A stretch of 64,000 nt of DNA, taken from positions 2,045,001 to 2,109,000 of the forward strand of contig NC_013790.1 of the NCBI RefSeq assembly GCF_000024185.1, in the 5' to 3' direction. Positions 35,760-45,301 of this stretch are shown here, one piece after another. A program made the translations under genes and the position numbers. The notes under the pieces were generated by a model that did not search any database, was not told the origin of the DNA, and worked only from the letters and a program-made list of their open reading frames with translations. Source of the stretch: Methanobrevibacter ruminantium M1 (GTDB lineage: Archaea; Methanobacteriota; Methanobacteria; Methanobacteriales; Methanobacteriaceae). How positions within the stretch are numbered: position 1 is the first letter of the stretch; each line of letters opens with the position of its first letter.

Positions 35760-36596
35760 TCAATCATTTCTAAAAAACTTAGTGGCAACTTCAGACTCTG
35801 CATAGGCATTTACCATAGTGCTGTCCTTATTGGCAGATTCTGGAACTTGCTCAGTTAGTGGAAGGTTTCCTAAATATTTAACTCCCATCTCATTTGCAAA
35901 GTCCTCCCCTTGGCTTTCACCAAATATATTAGTCTTTTCACCACAGTGAGGACATACATAATAAGACATATTCTCAATAAGCCCAATCTTATCAATATGG
36001 AGCATCTTAACCATTCCCACACATTTTAAAACATCCTCATGGGATAGGCTGTTAGGTGTTGTGACCATAATTACTGCATCGACTTCAGGCAAGGACTGAA
36101 GCACTGTCAATGGCTCGTCTCCAGTTCCAGGAGGGTTGTCTATGATGAGAACATCAAGATCTCCCCAAGCGGTATCTGCCATAAACTGCTTAATGGAACC
36201 TGACTTTTGAGGCCCTCTCCAAATGATAGGAGTGTCTTGAGAGTCAATTAAAAATCCCATAGACATTACCTTGATCCCGTTTCTGCTCATGACAGGAATC
36301 ATTTCCCCATTTGAGATGATTACATCCTCTCCTTCGACATCCAACATTTTAGGAATATTAGGTCCGTGAATGTCAGCGTCAAGAATACCTGTCAGCAATC
36401 CTTTTTTCTGGAATGCCTCAGCTAGATTAGCAGCTACTGTAGATTTTCCTACACCGCCTTTACCGCTCATAACAGCAATTTTGTATTTGATGTTTTTCAT
36501 ATGTTCAAAGAGCTTCATCTCTTGCTCTATCATCTTTTTCTGTTGTTCTGGAGTTAAATTTGCAGCTCCATGATGTCCATGTCCATTATTCGCCAT
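35760..36596 (-). CDS. Mrp/NBP35-type ATP-binding Fe-S carrier
   Basis: The 278-residue P-loop ATPase assembles or transfers iron-sulfur clusters. The deviant Walker A motif MSGKGGVGKSTVAANLA is near residue 42, and LLVIIDNPPGTGDEP-like VLIIDNPPGTGDEPLT is the switch region. Near the C-terminus YVCPHCGEKTNIFG carries the CPXC pair that binds the bridging cluster. The first 15 residues are His/Gly-rich (NNGHGHHGAA). GAGG precedes the ATG. No other Fe-S assembly gene is adjacent. Confidence 0.94.
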   Translation of the reverse strand: MANNGHGHHGAANLTPEQQKKMIEQEMKLFEHMKNIKYKIAVMSGKGGVGKSTVAANLAEAFQKKGLLTGILDADIHGPNIPKMLDVEGEDVIISNGEMIPVMSRNGIKVMSMGFLIDSQDTPIIWRGPQKSGSIKQFMADTAWGDLDVLIIDNPPGTGDEPLTVLQSLPEVDAVIMVTTPNSLSHEDVLKCVGMVKMLHIDKIGLIENMSYYVCPHCGEKTNIFGESQGEDFANEMGVKYLGNLPLTEQVPESANKDSTMVNAYAESEVATKFFRND

Positions 36597-37133
36597 CCAA
36601 TTCCTCGCATAATCTTTTAAAACTTTAAATCAATATGATCTCTTTAAATCCTAAATTGATATATTTAAAGCAATTTAATCATATATGAGATAAATTTAAA
36701 ATATCTTTTATTATCATTTAAAGATGTTTATAAATTTCTTAACAGTTTAATATTTACTGATTTTGATATTTAAATCTATTTTTTAACTGTTGAAATAGGG
36801 ATAAAAATAAGATGAAACTGGAGCAAAAATAAGTTTCTACTAAAGAAGATGTATATGTTAACCAACAATATTTATATGAAAGAATAATAAACTTATTTAA
36901 AATGATTTATTGTTTAATTAAAAACAATGAACATTAATCAAATAGCACTTTTGTGATAGCTAAAATTAAAATAAATTAAGAAAAATTTCTTCTAAAAATT
37001 GAATGGCAAAAATATCATTTTTGAATGAATGAAAAATTAATCAGGATTGAAAGAATAAAATTATAAAAAAAGAAAAATAGTTGAAGTTAAAAAAGTTATA
37101 AAAATTAAAAATAAAAAAATCTAGGTTTAAAAC
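36597..37133. other. AT-rich gap upstream of mrp
   Basis: The 537 bp contain no gene. The mrp promoter should be near 36620-36700. TTATATGAAAG around 36870 is a possible TATA box without a matching gene. Apart from the terminator hairpin at the right end, listed separately, I see nothing distinctive. Confidence 0.5.
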
Positions 37134-37138
37134 CTAGA
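37111..37138 (-). terminator. Hairpin terminator overlapping the surface-protein stop codon
   Basis: TCTAGGTT (37120-37127) pairs with AACCTAGA (37131-37138) around a 3-base loop. The stop codon TAG lies inside the stem. On the minus strand ATTTTTTTATTTTT follows, giving a textbook hairpin-T-run. Confidence 0.85.
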
Positions 37139-40100
37139 AAGATAAGTGATCATACTGTTTTAAAGTATTATAATGATTGGTATTCCAATTTACAATATTT
37201 CCCAAGCTGTTTCTTCGGCTTGTAGCATCTGCAGTGTACCAAACACCATCAATGTATATCTGAGCCCATACATGACCTGCAACCAAACCGCTTGAGAAAG
37301 TACATCCTTGTGCATGTGAGAATCTTGCAGTTATATTAGCTGCTCTGCAGAGGGATACAATCAAATTGGAGTGATCACAACAGTTTCCGCTCTTTGAACT
37401 CAAAGTCCCTGCTGCGCCTTTTTTGGAATCCGCATAATAACTATAGGTAATGTTGTCTCTTGCAAAAGTAAATATTGCATTTGCCTTATCCCAAAGGGAA
37501 GTCTTTCCTGAAACCAACTTAGCTGCCAATGCTTTAATTTCAGAGTTTGTAGCATCATGGCCTGAAGCAACAAGGTATTTTGCAATCTGAGCAGCAGTCA
37601 AGGTCTCTGCCTCATTCAATCCTGCCTTGAATTGGGATGCATTTCCCCTTGCATTGCTAGGGATTACAGTTGAATGTTTCTCGCCAACATCGTCACTGCT
37701 TAAAATCAAGTAGTTTGGCAGGTAATGATCGCTGTTAAAGAAGACCAATGCCTTAGCAAGGCCAAAGCTATAGAGGTCATGGGAAACAAGACCTATATTA
37801 GTGGAAACGCTATTTGGAACGAGTTTATTTGCCTCAGCAGAGCTTATTACCTTTTTAGCCAAATCAATATAATTTGCCTTATAGAGATTAGCGTTGATAC
37901 GGCTGCCGTTATTTGTATAATTAGAATCTACAGGAACTAACAATATGCTTCCAGAGGTCTTATTTGAATTAATGCTTATTGTTGCCTTAGCCATAAGATA
38001 TGTAAAGCTTGTTAAGTTAAGGGAGACTCCATTCACACTAACTGTAGCTGGAACCTTCTTATTCTTCAATACATATGACTTTAAGCTTGAAGACGCTGAT
38101 ATAATCTGAGAGATGGTGAAGGCGTTCTTGAATTTAACAGTTAGATTGACAGTTCCAGAGGATGCTCCATAATCGCTGTCTCCAGCGAACTTATAAGTCA
38201 TCTTATATGTTTTAGGAACGTTTGCATCAATCAATAGAGTGACTGTTCCGTTTGCATCAGTTATTTCATCATAGGTCTTTCCATTGAATCCAATTGATAT
38301 TGTCTTATTGGAGACTAAATTGGATTTAGAATCCTTCAAGACAATATTATAGCCAGTTCCATTCATTACAGACTTACCAGAGTTTGTAAGACTTGTTGGG
38401 AACTTGACTTTTAATTTTACAGATCCTGAAGAGCCATTATAATATGAAGTACCTGAGTACTTATAAGCCAAATTATAAGTCTTTCCTGCAGCCAATCCGA
38501 TTTTTAGGCTTGCTTGACCTTTAGCATTTGTAGTTCTGTTATATTTCTTAGTATCTAAAGTGAATACGATAGTCTGATTAGCTAAAGGAGTGCTATTGGA
38601 ATCCTTCAAAGTTACAGTATAGGATTTTCCTTGAACAATGCTAGATGCGGAACCCTTAAGGCTTGTTGCCTTCTTGACCCTAAGACATAATGAACCGGAG
38701 CTAGGTCCGTATTTGCTGTCTCCTGCAAACTTATAGCTTAAAGGATATGACCTTCCAAAGGTCCCTTTGATTGTTAAGCTGGCTTGACCGTTGGAATTGG
38801 TTGTTTTGGCATAGGTCTTATTATTGAAAGTTATGGAAACTTTCTTATTAGCCAAAGATTTTCCATCAGCATCCTTTAAAGTGACCTTATAAGTCTCTCC
38901 GCTCACAATGGTCTTGCCAGAGTTCTTCATAGTGGTTGGAGTCTTGACAAAGAGGGAAACCTTGCCGGAAGATCCTCCATAATATGAATTGCCGGCATAC
39001 TTATAAGTCAAATTATAGGTCTTTCCAGAGCTTAAACCTATCTTTAGGCTTGCTTGACCTTTTGCATTTGTAGTTCTGTTGTAAGTCTTGCCGCTTAAAG
39101 TAAAGGCTATCTTTTGATTAGACAAAACAGCACCATTGGCATTCTTTAGGGTGACTGTATAGGACTTTCCCTTGACGATGCTTGATCCGGAACCGATTAT
39201 GGAAGTGCCCATCTTGACCTTAATGCTTACAGAGCCTGAACTTGAGAGATAATTGGAATCTCCTGCAAACTTATAGGTCATTTTATAAGTTTTACCTACA
39301 TTTACATTTATGGTTAGGTTGACTTGGCCATTTGAATTTGTAGTCTTGGTATATTTCTTTCCATTAAAGCTAATGCTGATTTTCTTGCCGGATAAGGCCT
39401 TTCCTTTAGCATCCTTTAATGTAAGCTTATATAATTTGCCCCTGACTATTGACTTGCCTGAGTTTGAAATGCTGGTTGGAGTCTTGCTTAGAGTGACATT
39501 CACTGATTTTGAAGAGGCCTCATAAAGCTCATCACCAACAAAGGCAATTTTCACCAAGTACTTTTTAGGAGTCGCTGTAAGAGTTAAGCTAGCAATTCCT
39601 TTAGCATTTGTGGTTTTATTATAAGTTTTACCATTGAAGGTAAATGTGACTGTCTTATTAGATAATAAGGTGCTAGCATTATCCTTTAAAGTAATATTGA
39701 GAGAATTTCCTCTAACAACAGTTTTAGAAGAAACTGATATGCTGGTTGCATTTTTGATGACAGTTTCTGAACTATCAGAGGAATCACTTGATTCTGAATT
39801 GGATTGATTATTTGACTGTGAATCTAATAATGTTGAATTATCAGAATCTAAACCAGATTGAGATTGATTATTAGAATCCAAAGTAGATTGAGACTGATTA
39901 TTTGATTCATTGCTTGATACATCAGAACCAAGAACATCACCAGAAGCATCATTTGAACTATCATCAGAACTAACACCACTATCAGAAGATAAAATATCTG
40001 AATTTGATGTAGATACAAGATCTAGTGAATTACTGTCTGAAATGGTTAAATCATCCAAATTATCACTTGCATTGCTTGCAGACACACATGACATTGCAAG

Positions 40101-40151
40101 AATAAGCAAAGCCATTAGAACTAAAAGCAATGATTTGTTTTTAATTGAAAT
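37134..40151 (-). CDS. Pseudomurein-binding surface protein with Ig-like repeats and a transglutaminase/C71-like domain
   Basis: About 1005 residues: a signal peptide (KNKSLLLVLMALLILAM), a Ser/Asp/Asn-rich stalk to about residue 130, six Ig-like repeats of about 88-90 residues in which types alternate, a pseudomurein-binding-like repeat (FTISQIISASSSLKSYV...ATVSVNGVSL), and a C-terminal papain/transglutaminase-like fold. The likely triad is Cys in SGNCCDHSNL, His in AGHVWAQIYI and Asp in YTADATSRR. This resembles PeiW/PeiP pseudomurein endoisopeptidases (C71), so it probably cleaves or remodels the wall. The start is unusual: GAGGTG faces ATT 40151; the first ordinary start in frame is TTG 40130, too far away. 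Confidence 0.88.
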   Translation of the reverse strand: MSIKNKSLLLVLMALLILAMSCVSASNASDNLDDLTISDSNSLDLVSTSNSDILSSDSGVSSDDSSNDASGDVLGSDVSSNESNNQSQSTLDSNNQSQSGLDSDNSTLLDSQSNNQSNSESSDSSDSSETVIKNATSISVSSKTVVRGNSLNITLKDNASTLLSNKTVTFTFNGKTYNKTTNAKGIASLTLTATPKKYLVKIAFVGDELYEASSKSVNVTLSKTPTSISNSGKSIVRGKLYKLTLKDAKGKALSGKKISISFNGKKYTKTTNSNGQVNLTINVNVGKTYKMTYKFAGDSNYLSSSGSVSIKVKMGTSIIGSGSSIVKGKSYTVTLKNANGAVLSNQKIAFTLSGKTYNRTTNAKGQASLKIGLSSGKTYNLTYKYAGNSYYGGSSGKVSLFVKTPTTMKNSGKTIVSGETYKVTLKDADGKSLANKKVSITFNNKTYAKTTNSNGQASLTIKGTFGRSYPLSYKFAGDSKYGPSSGSLCLRVKKATSLKGSASSIVQGKSYTVTLKDSNSTPLANQTIVFTLDTKKYNRTTNAKGQASLKIGLAAGKTYNLAYKYSGTSYYNGSSGSVKLKVKFPTSLTNSGKSVMNGTGYNIVLKDSKSNLVSNKTISIGFNGKTYDEITDANGTVTLLIDANVPKTYKMTYKFAGDSDYGASSGTVNLTVKFKNAFTISQIISASSSLKSYVLKNKKVPATVSVNGVSLNLTSFTYLMAKATISINSNKTSGSILLVPVDSNYTNNGSRINANLYKANYIDLAKKVISSAEANKLVPNSVSTNIGLVSHDLYSFGLAKALVFFNSDHYLPNYLILSSDDVGEKHSTVIPSNARGNASQFKAGLNEAETLTAAQIAKYLVASGHDATNSEIKALAAKLVSGKTSLWDKANAIFTFARDNITYSYYADSKKGAAGTLSSKSGNCCDHSNLIVSLCRAANITARFSHAQGCTFSSGLVAGHVWAQIYIDGVWYTADATSRRNSLGNIVNWNTNHYNTLKQYDHLSF

Positions 40152-41267
40152 TGTTTCACCTCATTATACAAAAAGACATTTAATGATTTGTTAAAATTGA
40201 ATTAAGAATTAAATAAGAATCTGATTCAATGAAAATCATTAGCATATTAATTTATAAAAAAACTTTTACGATATTTTATTATAATTTTTGAGATACAATA
40301 CTTTTATTGTAATTTTTGAAAAATTAAAAAAATAAATTTTTAAAATGATAAAATTAATTAAAGAAATTTAAACATAGTTTTGTCTAAATTAAAGATTAAT
40401 TAATCCTAATAAAAGGTTTAATAATAATATAATATAAATCTTTCCATTAAAAAAAGTCAAATAAAAGGAATTTAAAGAGATTAAATAGAATATAAAGACT
40501 CATAAAAGACCCTATAAAAAAATTATACATTTATACCAGGAGAACAATTAAAATAAATACAAAAATAAATTTTTATTTAAAATAATAACAAATAATAAAT
40601 TAAAATAAAAACAATATAATTAGGCTCCATTAGATAAATAAAGAGTTTATAATAACTATTTTAATAAAATATAACTAAATTAAAATTATTTAAATGAAAT
40701 ATTAATAATATAAAACGAATTAAATAAAAATAACTCTTATTAGACTTTATTAAATTGAAATTGAAAAAAGGTAACTTAAATATATTTATTTATAAAAAGA
40801 CTTATAAGAATGTTTTTATTTTAAAGAACAGAATAAGCCCCAATAATAAAAAATAATTAAAAATCAAGAGATTTAGCCCCAAATATCCATTCTTATAAGA
40901 AATAGAAAAAAAGATAGAAAATGCTTAAATTTGGCCTTTAAAAATTGTGAAAAAATGAAGATGAATAAGAAAAAACAGGACTAAAAAACTGAAAAAAAAT
41001 GAAAAATATAAAGAAAAAAAATGACTAAAAGAAATGAATAATAACTTGATTTAGTTAATATTCAAATAAAAAAATCACAAAGAATTAATAATAATAAATA
41101 AATAAAAATTACCAAATATAATATAAAATAATAGCTATAAAAATAAAAATTCCAAATTTTGATAGCAATAAATATAAAATAATAATTATAAAACCATAAT
41201 CTCTCATTATGGGCAGGGATTAAAAAAATGACAAAAGCCATTTAAAACAAGTTATAAGGGTAATAAA
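40152..41267. other. 1.1-kb AT-rich gene desert
   Basis: The divergent gap between two cell-surface genes contains no frame with a ribosome site, no clear tandem array and no strong hairpin. It must hold promoters for both. A faint GGTAATAAA/TATA context precedes 41268. Possibly it carries long leaders; nothing more can be supported. Confidence 0.6.
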
Positions 41268-43745
41268 ATGATAAATAGACTAAGAAAAGACTTTGGAAGA
41301 ATAATAAAACTCATAATCTTCCTTATATTGGAAGTAATTCTTTTCTTTGCAATCACCCAAACATTTGGCGGGATCATAATCCCCGACTTAAAGACTGCAT
41401 TTGCAATAATCATCGCTTTATCAATATTAAACGCCCTACTTTGGCCAACTATCACTTACCTATCCCTAAGATTCATAGTCTTGACCTTAGGATTTGGAAC
41501 CTTTTTAATAGACGGAGTCCTTCTTTATATAATAAGCTTATTCATACCTGGAGTGTCCATTAACGGAATAGCATTATTTTCAATTCCCCTGCTTATCGGA
41601 CTAATATCCTCTATGCTTTCAATAATCCTAAACATTGATGACGACTATACCTACTATCGATACATCTTGGAAAAGGAGATGAAGGTGATACATAGGAACA
41701 TCCCCAAAAAGGAGGGATTCCTATTCCTGGAAATAGATGGATTATCTTATAGAATCATAAAAGAAGCCCTAGACAACGGAGATATGCCTACCCTCAAATC
41801 ATGGATTGACAAAGGCAGCCACAGATTGATCTCTTGGGAAACCGATCTTTCAAGCCAGACAAGCTCATCCCAAGCAGGAATTCTCCATGGAAACAATAAC
41901 AACATACCTGCATTCCGATGGGTTGAAAAGGATCATGAAAACAGAATCATCTCCTCAAACGGAAGGACAGATTCGAAATTGATTGAAAAAAGAATATCCA
42001 ATGGAAAAGGCTTATTGTCATTAAATGGAGCAAGCAGAAGCAATCTGTTCTCAGGAGATGCCAAGGACCATCTTTTAACATTCAGCAGATTCAGCGATTC
42101 AGAAAGCATCAATTCAAACAGCTGGTTTTATCTTTATTCAACTCCCTATGTAATTGCAAGAATATTGGTTCTCTTCATCTTTGACATGATTATGGAACTG
42201 TTATCAAGAGTCAGGCATCTGTTCAAGAACATTCAGCCTCGCCTCAAATGGAGAGGATTGAAGTATTTTGTAGCACGTGCAGGAACCAATGTTGTTCTAA
42301 GGGAAGCAACAACATTCACATTAATCGGAGACGTCTTTGCAGGAGAGCACAATGTAATCTATGCAACATATATGGGCTATGATGAGATTGCACATCACTC
42401 AGGGATAGAGGACTTTGACTCATTCTATAGCCTAAGGCAAATCGACAAGCAATTCAAGCATATAGAAAATGCGATAAACAATTCAAATAGGGACTATAAG
42501 ATAATTGTGCTCTCAGATCATGGTCAATCAAATGGTCCAAGCTTTAAACAGAAGTTTGATATTAGCTTAAATGACTTGTTAAGTGAATTCCTACCTGAAA
42601 ACATTACAGTACATAGTATTTTGCATTCAAATGATGACCACTTCAGCAAAGAGTTTTCCATAAATCACCTTGGCTCAGAAAACCTTGAAAAATTAGATAA
42701 AAGAGTGGAAAATACTAAGGAAAAGCTGGATATCAAGATAGACAATACAAAAGAAAAACTAGACCACAGAATAGACAACACAAAAGAAAAACTAGACCAC
42801 AGAATAGACAACACAAAAGAAAAACTAGACCACAGAATAGACAACACAAAAGAAAAAATAGACACCACAAAAGAAAAACTAGACCACAGAATAGACAACA
42901 CAAAAGAAAAAATAGACACCACAAAAGAAAAACTAGACCACAGAATAGACAATACAAAAGAAAGGATAGATTCCAACTTGGACTACACTAAAGAAAAGAT
43001 CAACACCAGTTTTGATGGAGAATTAATAAATACATGGGATAAATTAATCAAATTTAAAAACAAATCATCCAATAAGGCCTTTTTAGACAAATTAAGAAAG
43101 AAAAGAACTTTAATCAATAACGATGAGCCAATAATAGATAGGATAAACAATGTTTCAGAGGACCTCTCTGAGGATTTGGAAGTTAATATAGAGCTTTCCA
43201 AAGAGAAGATAACAAGTGACAAGGCGGCTCAGACAATTGTTCTATCTTCAGGAAATCTTGGATTGATTTATTTTACAGACTGGTCCAATAGAATGAGCTA
43301 TGAACAGATAGAGGATGCATTTCCTGGACTCATCAATCAACTTGCTTCACATGATGGAATAGGTTTTGTAATGGTTAAATCAGATATATATGGCACATTG
43401 GTTTTCTCCAATGACAATTTATTTTATCTTGAAAGCGAAGAGTATGTGGGAGAGAACTTTTTAGACAAGTTTGGTAAAAATACAGTACAAAAACTTAAAA
43501 GAACTGATAAATTCGCTCATGTTCCGGACATACTTGTAAACAGCGAATACAATATGGAGACAAATGAGGTCTATGCATTTGAAGAATTGATTGGAAGCCA
43601 TGGAGGCATTGGAGGAACACAACAATATCCATTCATATTATGTCCAAGCAATTGGGAAAGCGAAGAGATCTTTGGTGCTGAAAATGTATATAAATTCTTT
43701 ATGAAAGAGATAAATAAATCATGGAATCAAAGCAAGAATAAATAG
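41268..43745 (+). CDS. Membrane phosphodiesterase/alkaline-phosphatase-superfamily protein with coiled-coil insert
   Basis: The 825-residue protein starts with four transmembrane helices of the phage-holin-like 4TMS type (residues 10-125). A type I phosphodiesterase/nucleotide pyrophosphatase domain follows: LEIDGLSYRII (metal Asp), SSQTSSSQAGILHG (nucleophile Thr/Ser), YMGYDEIAHHSG and IVLSDHGQSNG (metal Asp/His), with HGGIGG near the end. Between about residues 465 and 585 lies an insert of 11-residue repeats (KEKLDHRIDNT) that should form a long coiled coil. The active domain probably faces outside and acts on lipid- or sugar-linked phosphates. GGGTAATAAA precedes the ATG. Confidence 0.87.
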   Translation: MINRLRKDFGRIIKLIIFLILEVILFFAITQTFGGIIIPDLKTAFAIIIALSILNALLWPTITYLSLRFIVLTLGFGTFLIDGVLLYIISLFIPGVSINGIALFSIPLLIGLISSMLSIILNIDDDYTYYRYILEKEMKVIHRNIPKKEGFLFLEIDGLSYRIIKEALDNGDMPTLKSWIDKGSHRLISWETDLSSQTSSSQAGILHGNNNNIPAFRWVEKDHENRIISSNGRTDSKLIEKRISNGKGLLSLNGASRSNLFSGDAKDHLLTFSRFSDSESINSNSWFYLYSTPYVIARILVLFIFDMIMELLSRVRHLFKNIQPRLKWRGLKYFVARAGTNVVLREATTFTLIGDVFAGEHNVIYATYMGYDEIAHHSGIEDFDSFYSLRQIDKQFKHIENAINNSNRDYKIIVLSDHGQSNGPSFKQKFDISLNDLLSEFLPENITVHSILHSNDDHFSKEFSINHLGSENLEKLDKRVENTKEKLDIKIDNTKEKLDHRIDNTKEKLDHRIDNTKEKLDHRIDNTKEKIDTTKEKLDHRIDNTKEKIDTTKEKLDHRIDNTKERIDSNLDYTKEKINTSFDGELINTWDKLIKFKNKSSNKAFLDKLRKKRTLINNDEPIIDRINNVSEDLSEDLEVNIELSKEKITSDKAAQTIVLSSGNLGLIYFTDWSNRMSYEQIEDAFPGLINQLASHDGIGFVMVKSDIYGTLVFSNDNLFYLESEEYVGENFLDKFGKNTVQKLKRTDKFAHVPDILVNSEYNMETNEVYAFEELIGSHGGIGGTQQYPFILCPSNWESEEIFGAENVYKFFMKEINKSWNQSKNK
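42715..43000 (+). repeat. 33-bp in-frame repeat coding KEKLDHRIDNT
   Basis: The DNA repeats AAAGAAAAACTAGACCACAG plus AATAGACAACACA nearly perfectly, with shortened ACCACAAAAGAAAA variants. Eleven residues per unit equals a hendecad, a coiled-coil period. Near-identity at the DNA level shows recent expansion. Confidence 0.93.
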
Positions 43746-43957
43746 TAAATTAATAGAATAGTGAAATAATTGAAAAATAATTAAAATAAGTAAATTAATG
43801 ATAATAAATGACCAGATTAAATTACTAAAAAAGTGAAAATAATTAGAAAAATGGATTAAAATAAGTAAATTTGTGAAAATAAGAATAAAAAGTTAAAAAA
43901 AGTAAAAAATATTGGTTAATAAAAGATTAAAAAAATAAAAGATTAGCGATAAGTCGA

Positions 43958-44446
43958 TTACCAATCGAGCTCATCACCAGAGTTTACATCATAATAATGT
44001 CCGCCAGATTCAACAACGCTGCCTCCAGAGCCTGAATCATAGCTAGAACCAGAACTGGACTGGCTAGAACTAGAACTTGAACTTGAACTAGAGGAACTAG
44101 ACTGACTAGAACTAGATTGACTTGAACTAGACTGACTAGAACTAGAACTAGAAGAACTTGAACTACGCGCAGGGGAAGAACTAGACTGACTAGAACTGGA
44201 ACCAGTATTTGAATTGCTTGAACTTGAATCTGAAGAATCGCCGGAATTAAAAATGCCTAATAAACCATCATCACTATTATTGCCATCATCGCTTACATTT
44301 CCAGAAGGACCTGCAATTGTAATATTGTCCCAAGAGAGAGAATTATTGCCTCCGCCATTTGAAACAATAGCAAATACCGAATAAGATCCTCCTATAACAA
44401 TAAATGCAAATAATAATATAACCAAAAACATCTTTTTAGTTTCCAA
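43958..44446 (-). CDS. Ser-rich membrane-anchored protein
   Basis: This 162-residue protein has one N-terminal transmembrane helix (MFLVILLFAFIVIGGSYSVFAIV), an Asp/Asn-rich stretch, then about 70 residues of almost pure Ser with Gln interruptions. It ends in VVESGGHYYDVNSGDELDW. It probably protrudes from the cell and may be glycosylated. The start is TTG 44446, with AAGGAGG seven bases upstream. The gene upstream encodes a sister protein with the same opening (MET...VILL). Confidence 0.8.
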   Translation of the reverse strand: METKKMFLVILLFAFIVIGGSYSVFAIVSNGGGNNSLSWDNITIAGPSGNVSDDGNNSDDGLLGIFNSGDSSDSSSSNSNTGSSSSQSSSSPARSSSSSSSSSSQSSSSQSSSSQSSSSSSSSSSSSSQSSSGSSYDSGSGGSVVESGGHYYDVNSGDELDW

Positions 44447-44506
44447 GAGAAATCCTCCTTAAAATTTAAGATAAATGTTATTTTCTATATAATATCTGCT
44501 TTGGAT

Positions 44507-45013
44507 TTAATTTGAAGATTCGCCACTGGCTGCAGGTTCAGAACCACCACTGGATGAACCGCCCCCACCAGAATCAGGAGCGACAGAACCACCATTACCA
44601 GAATCTGATGAACCACCATTACCAGAATCAGGAGCGACAGAACCGCCATTACCAGAATCAGAAGAGGAAGATCCACCATTATTGGTGTTAGAACCGCCAT
44701 TATTAGTATTTGAACCGCCATTATAGGTGTTAGAGCCACCATTATAAGAGTTAGATCCACTCAAGCCATTAGAACTAGAACTGTCTATGGAACTGGATCC
44801 ATAAGCCCCATTATTTAAAGGAGCATCAACTGTTGTAGCGTTAGCAGTATCATTAGTCATGTTTGTAACATTAGTTTGATTAGCTGTGAGATTTGGCTCA
44901 ACAGGAGCTAAATCATTGCCTCCTGTACCGAATGTGTATAAAAATGCACAGAAAATTCCGGCCATAGCTATTAAAACTAAAAGAATTACAATAATTAAAT
45001 TTTCTGTTTCCAT
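44507..45013 (-). CDS. Gly/Asn/Ser-rich membrane-anchored protein
   Basis: This 168-residue protein has one transmembrane helix (LIIVILLVLIAMAGIFCAFLY), a Thr/Asn-rich part with many N-x-T/S sites, then YNGGSNTNNGGS and SGNGGSVAPD tandem repeats. It would be an extracellular low-complexity fibre, possibly N-glycosylated. AGGAGAT precedes the ATG. It is followed 60 bp later by its Ser-rich paralogue, so the two likely form an operon. Confidence 0.8.
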   Translation of the reverse strand: METENLIIVILLVLIAMAGIFCAFLYTFGTGGNDLAPVEPNLTANQTNVTNMTNDTANATTVDAPLNNGAYGSSSIDSSSSNGLSGSNSYNGGSNTYNGGSNTNNGGSNTNNGGSSSSDSGNGGSVAPDSGNGGSSDSGNGGSVAPDSGGGGSSSGGSEPAASGESSN

Positions 45014-45301
45014 ATATAATTATCTCCTAAAAGATTAAATTCAAAAATATAAGCCAAATTCAATCCAAATGATTATGAAAATCCGATTGAAATTAGTTAA
45101 TATTTTTTTCTTGTAAAAATTTATAATTATATTTTATTTATAATTATCTATTAATATATAATTTAATTTTTTAATAATATAAATATTTTTATAAAAAATC
45201 CCAGAAAATGGTTAAAATTAGGGTAAAAATAAAAAACTTAGAATAAAAAATTAAGAAAAAAGTTTAGGGTGTCCGCCAAAATAAAATTTTGACAACACCA
45301 G

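Noticed and set aside
42665-42976. Long minus frames opposite the phosphodiesterase coiled coil
   Set aside because: They arise from the 33-bp coding repeat on the plus strand and have repetitive unnatural sequence.
42715-43000. Possible CRISPR array in the 33-bp repeats
   Set aside because: Repeats are contiguous with no unique spacers and stay in frame in a real gene.
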